The notes: a model not told the origin generated them from the letters alone. DNA of 27,914 nucleotides from Pseudomonadota bacterium (GCA_023436825.1 JAEZHS010000672.1:1-27914), one strand, 5' to 3'. Shown: positions 16,822-24,653, numbered from the stretch's first letter. Program-made: numbers and translations.

Positions 16822-17589
16822 ATGGCAGGCAAGGCGAAACCGGTGGTGGGCGTTATCGGCAACGCCTCGGTCGTGAACGACCGGCACAACGTACAGCTCG
16901 TGGGGCAACGCAACATGTGCGCGATCGCGGAGGTCGCCGGCGCCCTGCCCTTGATGTTCGCCGGCACGCCGGACATCACCGACGTCGATGCCCTGCTGGG
17001 CGCGGTCGACGGCATCCTGTTGACCGGTGCGCGCGCCAACGTCCATCCGACCTGCTTCGGCGTCGAGCCCGATCCGCGGCACGAACCCTACGACCATCAT
17101 CGCGACGCCATGGCGCTGTCGCTGATCAAGGCCTGCGTCGAGTGCGGCATCCCGTTGTTCGGCATCTGCCGCGGCCTGCAGGAGATGAACGTGGCGTTCG
17201 GCGGCACGCTGCATCCGGAGATCCGCGACATACCGGGCCGCATGAACCATCGCATGCCGCGGCTGGCGAACGGCGAGGTTCATCCCGATCCGGAGGTCGT
17301 GTTCGCCGATCGTCACGAGGTGCGGCTGGCCAAGGATGGCACCTTCGCCAGGCTGCTGGGCCGCGATTCGATCCGCGTGAATTCGCTGCACGGCCAGGGC
17401 ATCCTCGAGCCCGGCGAGCGCGTGGTCGTCGAAGGCGTCGCCGAGGACGGCACGATCGAGGCGATCCGCATCGCCGATGCGCCCTCCTTCGCGCTCGGTG
17501 TGCAGTGGCACGCCGAATACGACCCGCAGAGCAATCCCATCAACCGCGCCCTGTTCCAGGCCTTCGGCAAGGCGCTCCATCAGCGCTAG
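16822..17589 (+). CDS. Class I glutamine amidotransferase, gamma-glutamyl-GABA hydrolase type, 255 aa
   Basis: Peptidase C26 family. The catalytic triad is C116 (FGICRGLQEMN), H230 and E232 (GVQWHAEYDP). The substrate-side segments ILLTGARANVHP and HRDAMALSLIKACVECGIPLFG and the NSLHGQGI stretch are those of PuuD-like proteins, which release glutamate from gamma-glutamyl-GABA during putrescine breakdown. The family also contains enzymes for other gamma-glutamyl amides, so the substrate is not certain, and no other putrescine genes are nearby. The ATG at 16822 has a GAGAGGG just upstream. A sigma-54-like promoter lies in front. The TAG stop at 17587-17589 touches the left arm of a long palindrome. 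Confidence 0.82.
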   Translation: MAGKAKPVVGVIGNASVVNDRHNVQLVGQRNMCAIAEVAGALPLMFAGTPDITDVDALLGAVDGILLTGARANVHPTCFGVEPDPRHEPYDHHRDAMALSLIKACVECGIPLFGICRGLQEMNVAFGGTLHPEIRDIPGRMNHRMPRLANGEVHPDPEVVFADRHEVRLAKDGTFARLLGRDSIRVNSLHGQGILEPGERVVVEGVAEDGTIEAIRIADAPSFALGVQWHAEYDPQSNPINRALFQAFGKALHQR

Positions 17590-17691
17590 CGGACCGCGGT
17601 CCTCTGGCCCGCTCATGTCTTCGTCTTCCGGACCGCGCGTCCGCGCGCGCGGTCGGGAAGATCATGAGCGGGCCAGAGGACCGCGGTCCGC
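17589..17691. repeat. Long palindromic repeat, family A, copy 2
   Basis: A perfect 29-bp inverted repeat: left arm 17589-17617, right arm 17663-17691. Between them is a second inverted pair, TCTTCCGGACCGCGCG (17624-17639) against GCGCGGTCGGGAAGA (17648-17662), matching with one mismatch, the same core as at 13385-13452. The whole element could fold into one long hairpin. It separates the convergent amidotransferase and MFS genes, and the final MFS codons and stop lie in the right arm. Confidence 0.8.
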
Positions 17692-19086
17692 GCTGCGCTG
17701 CCTGAGCGAAACCAACCGCAACCCGGCGACGATGGCAGCGAGGGCGGCGAGGACGAAACTCATCGGCACCCAGAACGCCGCGGCGGCGACATCGGTGCGG
17801 GTCAATCCGGCCGACAGGCCGGCGGCATTGGCGGCCAGCCCGGAAAGGGCCGCGCCCAGGGCGAAGCCGGTCTGCTGCACGGTGGCGATCGACGAGGCGG
17901 CGAGAGTCTCCTCGCCCGCCCGTGCGCCGCTCATGACCCTCTGGGCGATGAACGCCCAGCACCCGCCGATGCCGGCGCCGACAAGGGCGATCGCGGGAAA
18001 TACGATCGGCGCCGGCTTGAGCGGCATCAGCAGCGCGACGCCGACCAGACCCAGCGCCATCATGAGCGGACCTGCGACCAGCAGGCGGTCGCTGCGTTGT
18101 TCCGGCGTCCCGGCGACCAAGAGCGACATGCCCGTCCAGCCGAACGAGGCGCCGGCCACCATGTAGCCTGCTTCGAGCGGGTCGAGCCCGTGCAGGGACT
18201 GCAGGAAGATCGCCACGAAAATCTGCAACGGGCTATAGGAGACGGCGACGAGCAGGGAGAGCCACAGGCCCATGCCCGTCAGGCTGCCGAAGGAGAACGC
18301 GTCGGTCGGCAGCAACGGCTGGCGCGCCCGGCGATCGATTCTCAAGGTCACGACCAAGGCGGCAACGGCGCCGACGAGCAGCAGGAGCTTCGTGGGCAGG
18401 CCGGGAGCGATCGCCATCAGGGACATGGCGGCGATCGCGGCGCAGATCAGCAGCACGCGCAGGCCGGGGATGCGCGCACCGGCGCTGCTCGTGGCGCTGA
18501 GCGGCAGGGCGCGTCGCGCCACCACCACCAGCACGACGGCCATCGCCGTCACGGCGAAGAAGGCGCCGCGCCAATCGCCGTAGCGGGCGAACAGGCCCCC
18601 GACCAGCGGACCGACCAGGATCGACATGCTCCAGGCGCCCGACAGCAGAGCAAAGCCGCGCGCCCACAGATTTTCCGGAAAGGTGCTGCGCACCAGGACA
18701 TAGGCCATGGCAGTCAAAAGGCCGCCGCCGAACCCCTGCACGAAGCGGCCGGCGACGACCTGCTCCATCGTCGGCGCCAGTGCACAGGTGAGCGCGCCCA
18801 CGCCGAAGATGGCGGCCCCGGTGCAGAACACCGTGCGCGCGCCCAGGATCGAGGTCAGGTAGCCGGTGCAGGTCGCTGCCACGATCGACGAGGCGAGGAA
18901 GGCCGTGGACGTCCAACTCATCAGCGTGGCGCCGCCGAGATTGTCGACCACGCTCGGCAGCACCGTGGCGAGCATCAGCACGTTCATGGAATGCAGCAGC
19001 ACGCCGCCCACCAGTACCGACACCGCCGGCAGCCAGGCCGGGCGCAACATGGCGCTCCAGCCGGTCTCGACCGTTTCCTCCGACAT
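17662..19086 (-). CDS. MFS transporter, drug:H+ antiporter type, 474 aa
   Basis: A polytopic inner-membrane exporter. The order of hydrophobic spans, the LPSVVDNLGG stretch after span 1, TSTAFLASSIVAATCTGYLTSILGARTVF around spans 2-3, GRFVQGFGGGLLTAMAYVLVR in span 4, and GPLVGGLFARYGDWRGAFF around span 5 match drug-efflux MFS proteins. I chose ATG 19084-19086 because a -35/-10 pair lies directly upstream; ATGs at 19146 and 19221 are in frame, but the former overlaps the palindrome 19137-19162. None has a ribosome site, so translation may be leaderless. The last eleven residues (RSADRGPLARS) come from the palindromic repeat, so the original end was probably different. Confidence 0.78.
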   Translation of the reverse strand: MSEETVETGWSAMLRPAWLPAVSVLVGGVLLHSMNVLMLATVLPSVVDNLGGATLMSWTSTAFLASSIVAATCTGYLTSILGARTVFCTGAAIFGVGALTCALAPTMEQVVAGRFVQGFGGGLLTAMAYVLVRSTFPENLWARGFALLSGAWSMSILVGPLVGGLFARYGDWRGAFFAVTAMAVVLVVVARRALPLSATSSAGARIPGLRVLLICAAIAAMSLMAIAPGLPTKLLLLVGAVAALVVTLRIDRRARQPLLPTDAFSFGSLTGMGLWLSLLVAVSYSPLQIFVAIFLQSLHGLDPLEAGYMVAGASFGWTGMSLLVAGTPEQRSDRLLVAGPLMMALGLVGVALLMPLKPAPIVFPAIALVGAGIGGCWAFIAQRVMSGARAGEETLAASSIATVQQTGFALGAALSGLAANAAGLSAGLTRTDVAAAAFWVPMSFVLAALAAIVAGLRLVSLRQRSADRGPLARS

Positions 19087-19095
19087 TTCGAGGTT

Positions 19096-19124
19096 GAATG
19101 ACCATGTCCGCAGCACAGGGTCAA
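19096..19124 (-). promoter_or_regulatory. Candidate promoter of the MFS exporter gene
   Basis: On the minus strand TTGACC (19119-19124) and TCATTC (19096-19101) are 17 bp apart. Transcription would begin within a few bases of the ATG at 19084-19086, consistent with a leaderless message and with the missing ribosome site. The -10 box is a weak match. Confidence 0.35.
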
Positions 19125-19136
19125 ACGACCAACGCT

Positions 19137-19162
19137 CATACCTCATCTGGGCGTGAGGTATG
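19137..19162. promoter_or_regulatory. Perfect inverted repeat, candidate operator
   Basis: CATACCTCA-N8-TGAGGTATG is a perfect 9+9-bp palindrome with an 8-bp spacer (19146-19153). It lies between the divergent MFS exporter and HExxH-protein genes, just upstream of the MFS -35 box; the right arm contains the ATG at 19160 of the latter frame. The size and symmetry suit a dimeric regulator of the TetR or MarR kind, but no such gene is in the window. Confidence 0.6.
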
Positions 19163-20869
19163 GACGGACCTGGATGGGCGAGTTCTGCCAGTCCTTCAAG
19201 GAGGGTCGGCGCGCGTGTCAATCATGTGCTTGCCGCAATCCGCCGATGTGCATACCGTGTCTTCTGCACAGCACGCCAGATCGTCCAGTCATCCACCATA
19301 CCGGAGAAGCCCATCGCTCGCCGCTTTCGCCTGCGCGCAGAAGGCACGGTTGGCGTCACCGATGAACTGCAGACGCTTGGCTACTACGCGCCGGGGACGA
19401 GACCGACGATCGTCGATCCGATTGCCAATGCCTCGATCGGCGAAGCCACGATGGTGCACGAACATGTGCATCAGACGCTTACGATCAATACGACATACGG
19501 CGTCTTCACCCTGATTCTCGACCATCTTGCGCGCCAGGGACATCGTATCGAGGAACAGCGACTATTCGAGGAAGAGCAATGGGACCTCCACGAAGCGGCG
19601 GCCACGTACTGCGAGATGTGCCTCATCGCTCGCCAGCATGCGGAGCGCTTTGATGCCGCGGTACGGTCGCTACCCTCGGCATCGTCGGGGGATCCGGCCT
19701 ATCGCGAGTGCTTCGACTTTCTCAATCAGCTTCTGCCGATTGACATCAAGAGTCCGCCGTCGGTGTTGATCGCTCAAAGCAATGCGATCGTCGCCATGGC
19801 GGCCTGTGCCCTCAACAACGATTGCCTGTCCCGATTCGCGCAGCCTGAGCACCTCGATACCCGGTCGGCGGAAGCCTATCTGCACCAGCAATCGCCAAAT
19901 GACCGATTCCAGCGCATCGTAGCGGCCGTAACATCACATCCATCTTGCCAGGAACTGCTGGGCAGACACGCGAATGCCTCCATCGGACCACTGGTGTCGG
20001 AAATCGCGCAGATCATGCCGGACATGTCGATCGTTACGACAGACGAGGACTTCCAGACAGTAACGGCGCAATTCGTCGACGCATGGGCAACCTACCTGTC
20101 ATCGAAGGGTGTCCATCTGCAGCTGTCGCGGGTGCAATCCGACCCACTGGCCGCAATCGTCGACGATCCGGAGCGACTGCGTCGCATGCGCCGGCAATTC
20201 GCCGCAAGGCAGTGGACGCTCAATGCCACTATCATGCGCGAGAAACTTCAGCAGGCACGCCGCGATCGCTCTGGAATCATGCTGGCCCTCGCCATGAGGG
20301 TGGAAGAAGAGGTGTTCCTCGAGTTGCTTCCCTTTCCGCTGAGCGACGACGGGCAAAACCCCGCGCCGGGTCTCGATCCTTTGACACACTTTATCGGCAA
20401 TGGAGGGTTCCTGACAGGCATCCTGCCAGTCGGAGACGTCGTGTCGCTATTGGAGGAATTCCAGGAGTTCCGGACCGCTGCAACCTTCTACAGCAGCAAG
20501 ACTCTGATGCTCTGGGCAGCCCAGACTGCCGATCGGAAGTGTTTCGACAAGACAATCGTCGCCTGCGTCCATTCAGAGCTGTCGAAGGAAAGCCTGGAAG
20601 ACGTGCTCATCATCAACCGGCTACGCGACACGGGCAGATACTACTTCATGCAGCTCTCCGCGGCGCAGAGCGCGGCGTGTTTCGTAAATCCGCAGCGGGC
20701 CGGCCTCTACGCCATCGTGAAGACTGCCGGTGCCGGGGGCATGGCGCTACTCAACGCCCTCGCCACCCAAATGGGTTTGGAGCCATTCGAGCCGTCCGCG
20801 GCCGACATCGGGCCGCATACCGAGTTGCTCAAGCTGATGGCATTGGCATTGATACAGGAGGAGGATTGA
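19160..20869 (+). CDS. Unrecognised protein with HExxH motif, up to 569 aa
   Basis: I do not recognise a family. Near the N-terminus is MVHEHVHQTLT, an HExxH zinc-site motif (H100, E101, H104), followed by hydrophobic TYGVFTLILDHLA and then WDLHEAAATYCEMC, where E145 or E152 could be the third ligand; this layout suggests a metallopeptidase. The rest looks helical and soluble, with no clear signal peptide or membrane span. The start is unsure: ATG 19160 lies in the palindrome and has no ribosome site; GTG 19226 is a downstream option, and a good AAGGAGGG (19198-19205) fits only a GTG at 19215 in another frame. GC content looks lower than in flanking genes, so it may be acquired. Confidence 0.6.
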   Translation: MDGPGWASSASPSRRVGARVNHVLAAIRRCAYRVFCTARQIVQSSTIPEKPIARRFRLRAEGTVGVTDELQTLGYYAPGTRPTIVDPIANASIGEATMVHEHVHQTLTINTTYGVFTLILDHLARQGHRIEEQRLFEEEQWDLHEAAATYCEMCLIARQHAERFDAAVRSLPSASSGDPAYRECFDFLNQLLPIDIKSPPSVLIAQSNAIVAMAACALNNDCLSRFAQPEHLDTRSAEAYLHQQSPNDRFQRIVAAVTSHPSCQELLGRHANASIGPLVSEIAQIMPDMSIVTTDEDFQTVTAQFVDAWATYLSSKGVHLQLSRVQSDPLAAIVDDPERLRRMRRQFAARQWTLNATIMREKLQQARRDRSGIMLALAMRVEEEVFLELLPFPLSDDGQNPAPGLDPLTHFIGNGGFLTGILPVGDVVSLLEEFQEFRTAATFYSSKTLMLWAAQTADRKCFDKTIVACVHSELSKESLEDVLIINRLRDTGRYYFMQLSAAQSAACFVNPQRAGLYAIVKTAGAGGMALLNALATQMGLEPFEPSAADIGPHTELLKLMALALIQEED

Positions 20870-20943
20870 CCACTGGCAAGGGCTGGGAGGTAGAGGTCCG
20901 AAAACCGCGAGCGACAGCCGCTCGCCCGTACTAGATTCCCGGC

Positions 20944-21996
20944 ATGGAACTGCACGATCGCCGAACCTGCTATCGAGCCTTCGAGACCCATGACGCCCGT
21001 TTCGACGGCCGCGTTTTCGTGGGCGTCACCTCGACCGGCGTCTATTGCCGGCCGATCTGCCCGGCACGCACGCCCAAGTTCGAGAACTGCCGCTTCTTCG
21101 CTTCGGCGGCTGCCGCGCAGGAAGCTGGTTTCCGTCCCTGCCTGCGCTGCCGGCCCGAGATCGCGCCCGACCTCGCCTTCTGGCGCGGCACCGCCAACAC
21201 AGTGAGCCGCGCGCTGGCGCTGATCGCCGACGGAGCGCTCGACGGCGAGGACAGCGATGTCGAGGCGCTCGCCGAGCGGCTGGGCGTCGGCGGCCGCCAG
21301 CTGCGCCGGCTGTTCCAGCGTCATCTCGGCGCCTCGCCCATCGCCGTCGCCCAGACGCGCCGCGTGCTGTTCGCCAAGCAGCTGCTGCACGACACGCATC
21401 TGCCGATGGCGGAAGTGGCGCTGGCCTCGGGCTTCGGCAGCGTGCGCCGGTTCAACGAGACCTTCCGCGACCTGTTCGGCCGGCCGCCGAGCGCGCTGCG
21501 CCGCAAGACCGGCACGGACAACTCGGCGCGCGAGGGCGTGACGCTGCGACTCGCCTACCGCCCGCCGTACGACTGGCCGGGCATGCTGTCGGCGTTGGCG
21601 TCGCGCGCCGCCCCCGGCGTCGAATGGATCGACGGCAGCATCTGGCATCGCCGCATCGATCTCGACGACAAGCAGGGCCGCGTCGCCGTCACCCATCTGC
21701 CGGCGCGCAATTCAGTGATGGTGACCATCCGCTTCCCCTGCGTAAAGGCCCTGCCCTCGATTGTGGCGCGCGTGCGCCGCGTGTTCGATCTCGGCGCCGA
21801 CATCGCCACCATCGACAGCCACCTGGCGCGCGACCCCAAGCTCGCGCCTCTCATCAAGAAGCGCCCCGGCCTGCGCGCGCCCGGCGACTGGGAGCGCGAG
21901 ACCATGGCCGTCTTGCAGGACAGCAATGCCCCGCCTGCCTGGCGTCCCTGGCACGCCTATGCCCATCAACATCTCAGGATGGCGAACCATGGTTGA
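20944..21996 (+). CDS. ada: Ada-type methyl-repair regulator fused to an AlkA remnant, 350 aa
   Basis: Residues 1-75 are the Ada phosphotriester-repair zinc domain: C35 (TSTGVYCRPICPARTP, methyl acceptor), C39, C66 and C69. Residues about 80-190 are an AraC-type DNA-binding domain (VEALAERLGVGGRQLRRLFQ; MAEVALASGFGSVRRFNETF). Residues about 200-315 match the N-terminal domain of AlkA 3-methyladenine glycosylases (LRLAYRPPYDWPGMLSAL, MVTIRF, DLGADIATIDSHLARDP). After RPGLRAPGDW the catalytic HhH-GPD domain should follow, but the protein jumps to AWRPWHAYAHQHL, which resembles the AlkA C-terminus. So glycosylase activity is likely lost while methyl sensing and regulation remain. The end overlaps ogt by 8 bp. 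Confidence 0.8.
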   Translation: MELHDRRTCYRAFETHDARFDGRVFVGVTSTGVYCRPICPARTPKFENCRFFASAAAAQEAGFRPCLRCRPEIAPDLAFWRGTANTVSRALALIADGALDGEDSDVEALAERLGVGGRQLRRLFQRHLGASPIAVAQTRRVLFAKQLLHDTHLPMAEVALASGFGSVRRFNETFRDLFGRPPSALRRKTGTDNSAREGVTLRLAYRPPYDWPGMLSALASRAAPGVEWIDGSIWHRRIDLDDKQGRVAVTHLPARNSVMVTIRFPCVKALPSIVARVRRVFDLGADIATIDSHLARDPKLAPLIKKRPGLRAPGDWERETMAVLQDSNAPPAWRPWHAYAHQHLRMANHG

Positions 21997-22516
21997 AGCC
22001 CTCACCCTGCTGATCGATCGGCTGCAGACTCCGATCGGCGAACTGCTGATCGTGGCCGATCGCGCCGGCAAGCTGCGCACCATCGACTGGACCGACCACG
22101 AAGCGCGCATGCGCCAGCTCCTCGACCGCTATTACGGCAAGAATGCCTACACGCTGCAGCCGGCTCGCGATCCCGGCGGGCTGACGAGCGCCTTGCGCGC
22201 CTATTTCAAGGGCGACATCGGTGCGATCGACCGCTTGCCGGTCGACGAGAGCGCCGGCACGGCGTTCCAGCAAAGCGTCTGGAAGGCCCTGCGCAAGATC
22301 AGAAGCGGCCAGACGATCAGCTATGCCGAGCTGGCGCGGCGCATCGGCAAGCCCAAGGCGGTGCGCGCCGCGGGCCTGGCCAACGGCCAGAACCCGATCA
22401 GCATCGTCGTGCCCTGCCATCGCGTGATCGGCTCGAACGGTACGCTGACGGGGTACGGCGGCGGCCTGCCGCGCAAGAAGTGGCTGCTCGAGCATGAAGG
22501 TGCCTTGGCGCGCTGA
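21989..22516 (+). CDS. ogt: O6-methylguanine-DNA methyltransferase (Ogt), 175 aa
   Basis: A suicide repair enzyme that takes the methyl group from O6-methylguanine onto a cysteine. The active-site motif IVVPCHRVIGSNG places the acceptor at C143, with the Asn hinge in LANGQNP (about 131-136), the DNA-binding helix TISYAELARRIGKPKAVRAAGLA and the closing GYGGGLPRKKWLLEHEG. The N-terminal ribonuclease-like domain is present, so the protein is complete. ATG 21989 overlaps the end of the Ada-like gene, giving a two-gene alkylation-repair operon that the Ada protein probably controls. Confidence 0.92.
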   Translation: MVEALTLLIDRLQTPIGELLIVADRAGKLRTIDWTDHEARMRQLLDRYYGKNAYTLQPARDPGGLTSALRAYFKGDIGAIDRLPVDESAGTAFQQSVWKALRKIRSGQTISYAELARRIGKPKAVRAAGLANGQNPISIVVPCHRVIGSNGTLTGYGGGLPRKKWLLEHEGALAR

Positions 22517-22559
22517 CCGCGCATGGGTGACAATCGGGTAGTCCAACGGAGGCGACCCG

Positions 22560-23501
22560 ATGCGCTACGGCTTCTACCTTCCCACCCGCGGCCCCACCGC
22601 CACACGCGCCGACATCCTGAGGCTTGCGCGCGAAGGCGAGCGGCTCGGGCTGCACTCCGCCATGATCGCCGACCACATCGTCTTCCCGGTGGAGAGCGAA
22701 TCGCCCTACCCGTACACTCTCGACGGCAAGCATCCCGGCATCGGCGACGCGCTGGAGACCTTCTCCATCCTGGGCGTCGTGGCGGGCGCCACGGAGAAGC
22801 TGAGGCTCGTCACCTCCGTCCTGGTCCTGCCCTACCGCAATCCGGTGCTGACGGCGAAGATGGTGGCGTCGCTCGACGTGCTGTCCGGCGGACGCGTCAC
22901 GCTCGGCGTCGGCGTCGGCTGGCTGAAGGAGGAGTTCGAGGCGCTCGGCAGTCCCGACTTCGAGCGGCGTGGCGCGGTGACCGACGAGTGGATCGCGATC
23001 TTCAAGCAGCTGTGGGGCCGATCGCCGGCGAGCTTCGACGGCAAGTTCTACAAGTACAGCGACATACGCTGCGAACCGTTCCCCCTGCAGAAGCCGCACC
23101 CGCCGATCTGGGTCGGCGGCCATTCCAAGGCCGCGTTGCGACGCACCGCGCGGCACGGCGACGGCTGGCATCCGGTGGGCGCCATCGCCGCGTCGCCGCT
23201 GCCGCCGCAGGAGATGTGGGCGCACCTGCAGACGCTGAAGCAGATGACGGAGGCCGAGGGCCGAGACTTCTCCAAGCTCACCATCTCCTACAAGGCGCCA
23301 CTCTACGATACGAACGTGCCGGACCGTGACGGCAGCCGCCGCAGCTTCTCCGGCACGCCCGACGAGATCGCGGGCGACATCCGCTCGTTCGCCGCCATCG
23401 GCGTGCACGAGCTGATCTTCGATTTCCGCGGCAACTCGACCGACGCCAGCGTCGCGGGCCTGCAGCGCTTCGCGGCGGAGGTGATCCCGCTGGTCGCCTG
23501 A
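22560..23501 (+). CDS. LLM-class (luciferase-like) flavin-dependent oxidoreductase, 313 aa
   Basis: A TIM-barrel enzyme of the bacterial luciferase family that uses FMN or F420. The sequence has GFYLPTRGPTATRADILRLAREGERLGLHSAMIADH at the start, LRLVTSVLVLPYRNPVLTAKMVASLDVLSGGRVTLGVGVGWLKEEFEALG in the centre (the family signature), and PFPLQKPHPPIWVGGHSKAALRRTARHGDGWHP near residue 190. These are features of the TIGR03619-type group, many of which are annotated as F420-dependent; cofactor choice cannot be settled here. The ATG has GGAGG about eight bases upstream. It follows ogt by 43 bp on the same strand, though a shared role is not evident. Confidence 0.85.
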   Translation: MRYGFYLPTRGPTATRADILRLAREGERLGLHSAMIADHIVFPVESESPYPYTLDGKHPGIGDALETFSILGVVAGATEKLRLVTSVLVLPYRNPVLTAKMVASLDVLSGGRVTLGVGVGWLKEEFEALGSPDFERRGAVTDEWIAIFKQLWGRSPASFDGKFYKYSDIRCEPFPLQKPHPPIWVGGHSKAALRRTARHGDGWHPVGAIAASPLPPQEMWAHLQTLKQMTEAEGRDFSKLTISYKAPLYDTNVPDRDGSRRSFSGTPDEIAGDIRSFAAIGVHELIFDFRGNSTDASVAGLQRFAAEVIPLVA

Positions 23502-23503
23502 CC

Positions 23504-24439
23504 CTACGATGCGCGCTGGAAGATCCTGCGCCCCCAGGCGCAGGCTTCGGCCATTGCGGAATCGGCGCCGCCGACCCTGCCGACCCAGAACAGGAAGCCG
23601 TGATTCATGCCGGGTCGGCGCGTGATCTCGACCGGCACGCCGGCGGCGCGCAGGCGATCGCCGTAGTGTTCGGCTTCATCCCGCAGCGGGTCGTACTCGG
23701 CACTCACGATATAGGCCGCCGGCAGGCGCGAGACGTCGGGTGCCCTGAGCGGCGAGGCGTGCGGGTGACTGGCTTGCGCCGCATCGCCGAGATAGTGCGC
23801 CCAGAACCACTGCATGGTGTCGCGCGTCAACCCGTAGCCCTCGGCGTTCTCCGCATAGGAAGGCGTGCCAGGCGTGTGATAGTCGGTAACGGGATAGAGC
23901 AGCATCTGCCCGACCAAGGCAGGACCGCCCTCGTCGCGCACGCGCAGCGCGGTGACCGCTGCCATGTTGCCGCCGGCGCTGTCGCCTGCAAGCACGATGC
24001 GACTGGAATCGGCACCGAGTTCCGCGGCGTGCGCCGCCGCCCAGCGCGTCGCCGCCAGGCAATCGTCGGGACCCGCGGGGAATTTGTGCTCCGGCGCCAG
24101 GCGATAGTCGACGGAGACGACGACACAGCCGATTCCCGCCGCCAGGTTGCGGCACATGCCGTCATGCGTGTCGAGGCTGCACAGCACGAAGCCGCTGCCG
24201 TGGAAGAACACCATGAGCGGAAACGGCCCGACACCCTTCGGCGTGTAGATCCGCAACGTCATCGGCCCACCTGGACCGTCGATGCTGCGCTCGCCGACCT
24301 TCGCCACCTCGGCCGGCCGCGCCATGACGGCAATGCGGGCCTCGTAGAGACGGCGCGCTTCGTCGACCGGCAGGGTATGCGTCTGCGGCACACCGCTTCC
24401 CTCGTCAAGCAAGGCCTGGATCTGCGGGTCGACGGGCAT
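23504..24439 (-). CDS. Alpha/beta-hydrolase, hormone-sensitive-lipase (HSL) family esterase, 311 aa
   Basis: A cytoplasmic carboxylesterase. The oxyanion-hole block is VFFHGSGFVLCSLDTHD (HGSG at 80-83, a variant of HGGG), the nucleophile is S154 in AGDSAGGN, and the acid and base are D250 (SAEYDPLRDEAEHY) and H280 (MNHGFLFW). YRLAPEHKFPA (112-122) is typical of the HSL group. The ATG 24437-24439 has AAGGAGA seven to eight bases upstream; the frame runs on upstream into a palindromic repeat that is not part of the gene. The stop is only 3 bp from that of the convergent LLM gene. Confidence 0.85.
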   Translation of the reverse strand: MPVDPQIQALLDEGSGVPQTHTLPVDEARRLYEARIAVMARPAEVAKVGERSIDGPGGPMTLRIYTPKGVGPFPLMVFFHGSGFVLCSLDTHDGMCRNLAAGIGCVVVSVDYRLAPEHKFPAGPDDCLAATRWAAAHAAELGADSSRIVLAGDSAGGNMAAVTALRVRDEGGPALVGQMLLYPVTDYHTPGTPSYAENAEGYGLTRDTMQWFWAHYLGDAAQASHPHASPLRAPDVSRLPAAYIVSAEYDPLRDEAEHYGDRLRAAGVPVEITRRPGMNHGFLFWVGRVGGADSAMAEACAWGRRIFQRAS

Positions 24440-24461
24440 GTGTTGTGTTCTCCTTGCTTCT

Positions 24462-24484
24462 CCTCCTCCGTCATACGGGGGAGG
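24462..24484. repeat. Palindromic repeat, family B, copy 1
   Basis: CCTCCTCCGT-cat-ACGGGGGAGG forms a 10-bp stem (one T-G pair) around a 3-nt loop. The core CCGTCATACGG recurs at 24693-24718 in reverse orientation and at 25724-25746 in the same orientation. It lies just upstream of the esterase gene. Confidence 0.7.
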
Positions 24485-24520
24485 CCGGGATGGGGAAGGC
24501 CCCAGTCCCGGCACTTGCGC

Positions 24521-24653
24521 ATTTCAGATCATCGTCTTGTCGATACCATGCACGTCGCTTTCCCCTCCCGACCTCCCTGCCTCTTCTTCTCTTCCCCCGC
24601 CTGCGGTCCGCTTGCGGGGGGACGCCGCCCTCCCCGACTCAATGATCTGAAAT
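24521..24653. repeat. Inverted repeat nested between family B copies 1 and 2
   Basis: ATTTCAGATCAT (24521-24532) and ATGATCTGAAAT (24642-24653) are a perfect 12-bp inverted pair. Inside is a third hairpin, CCCCCGC (24594-24600) with GCGGGGG (24614-24620). Together with the outer copies at 24462 and 24693 this makes a 257-bp composite with two levels of inverted arms, a layout like a miniature inverted-repeat element. Confidence 0.6.

Noticed and set aside
15727..17616. 629-codon minus-strand frame across the nucleoside hydrolase and amidotransferase
   Set aside because: It spans two well-defined genes and the beginning comes from the palindromic repeat (MSGPEDRGPLA).
19098..19514. 138-codon plus-strand frame over the start of the HExxH gene
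   Set aside because: Most of it is a shadow of the longer frame; only the start at 19215 with its ribosome site is of interest and is discussed as a finding.
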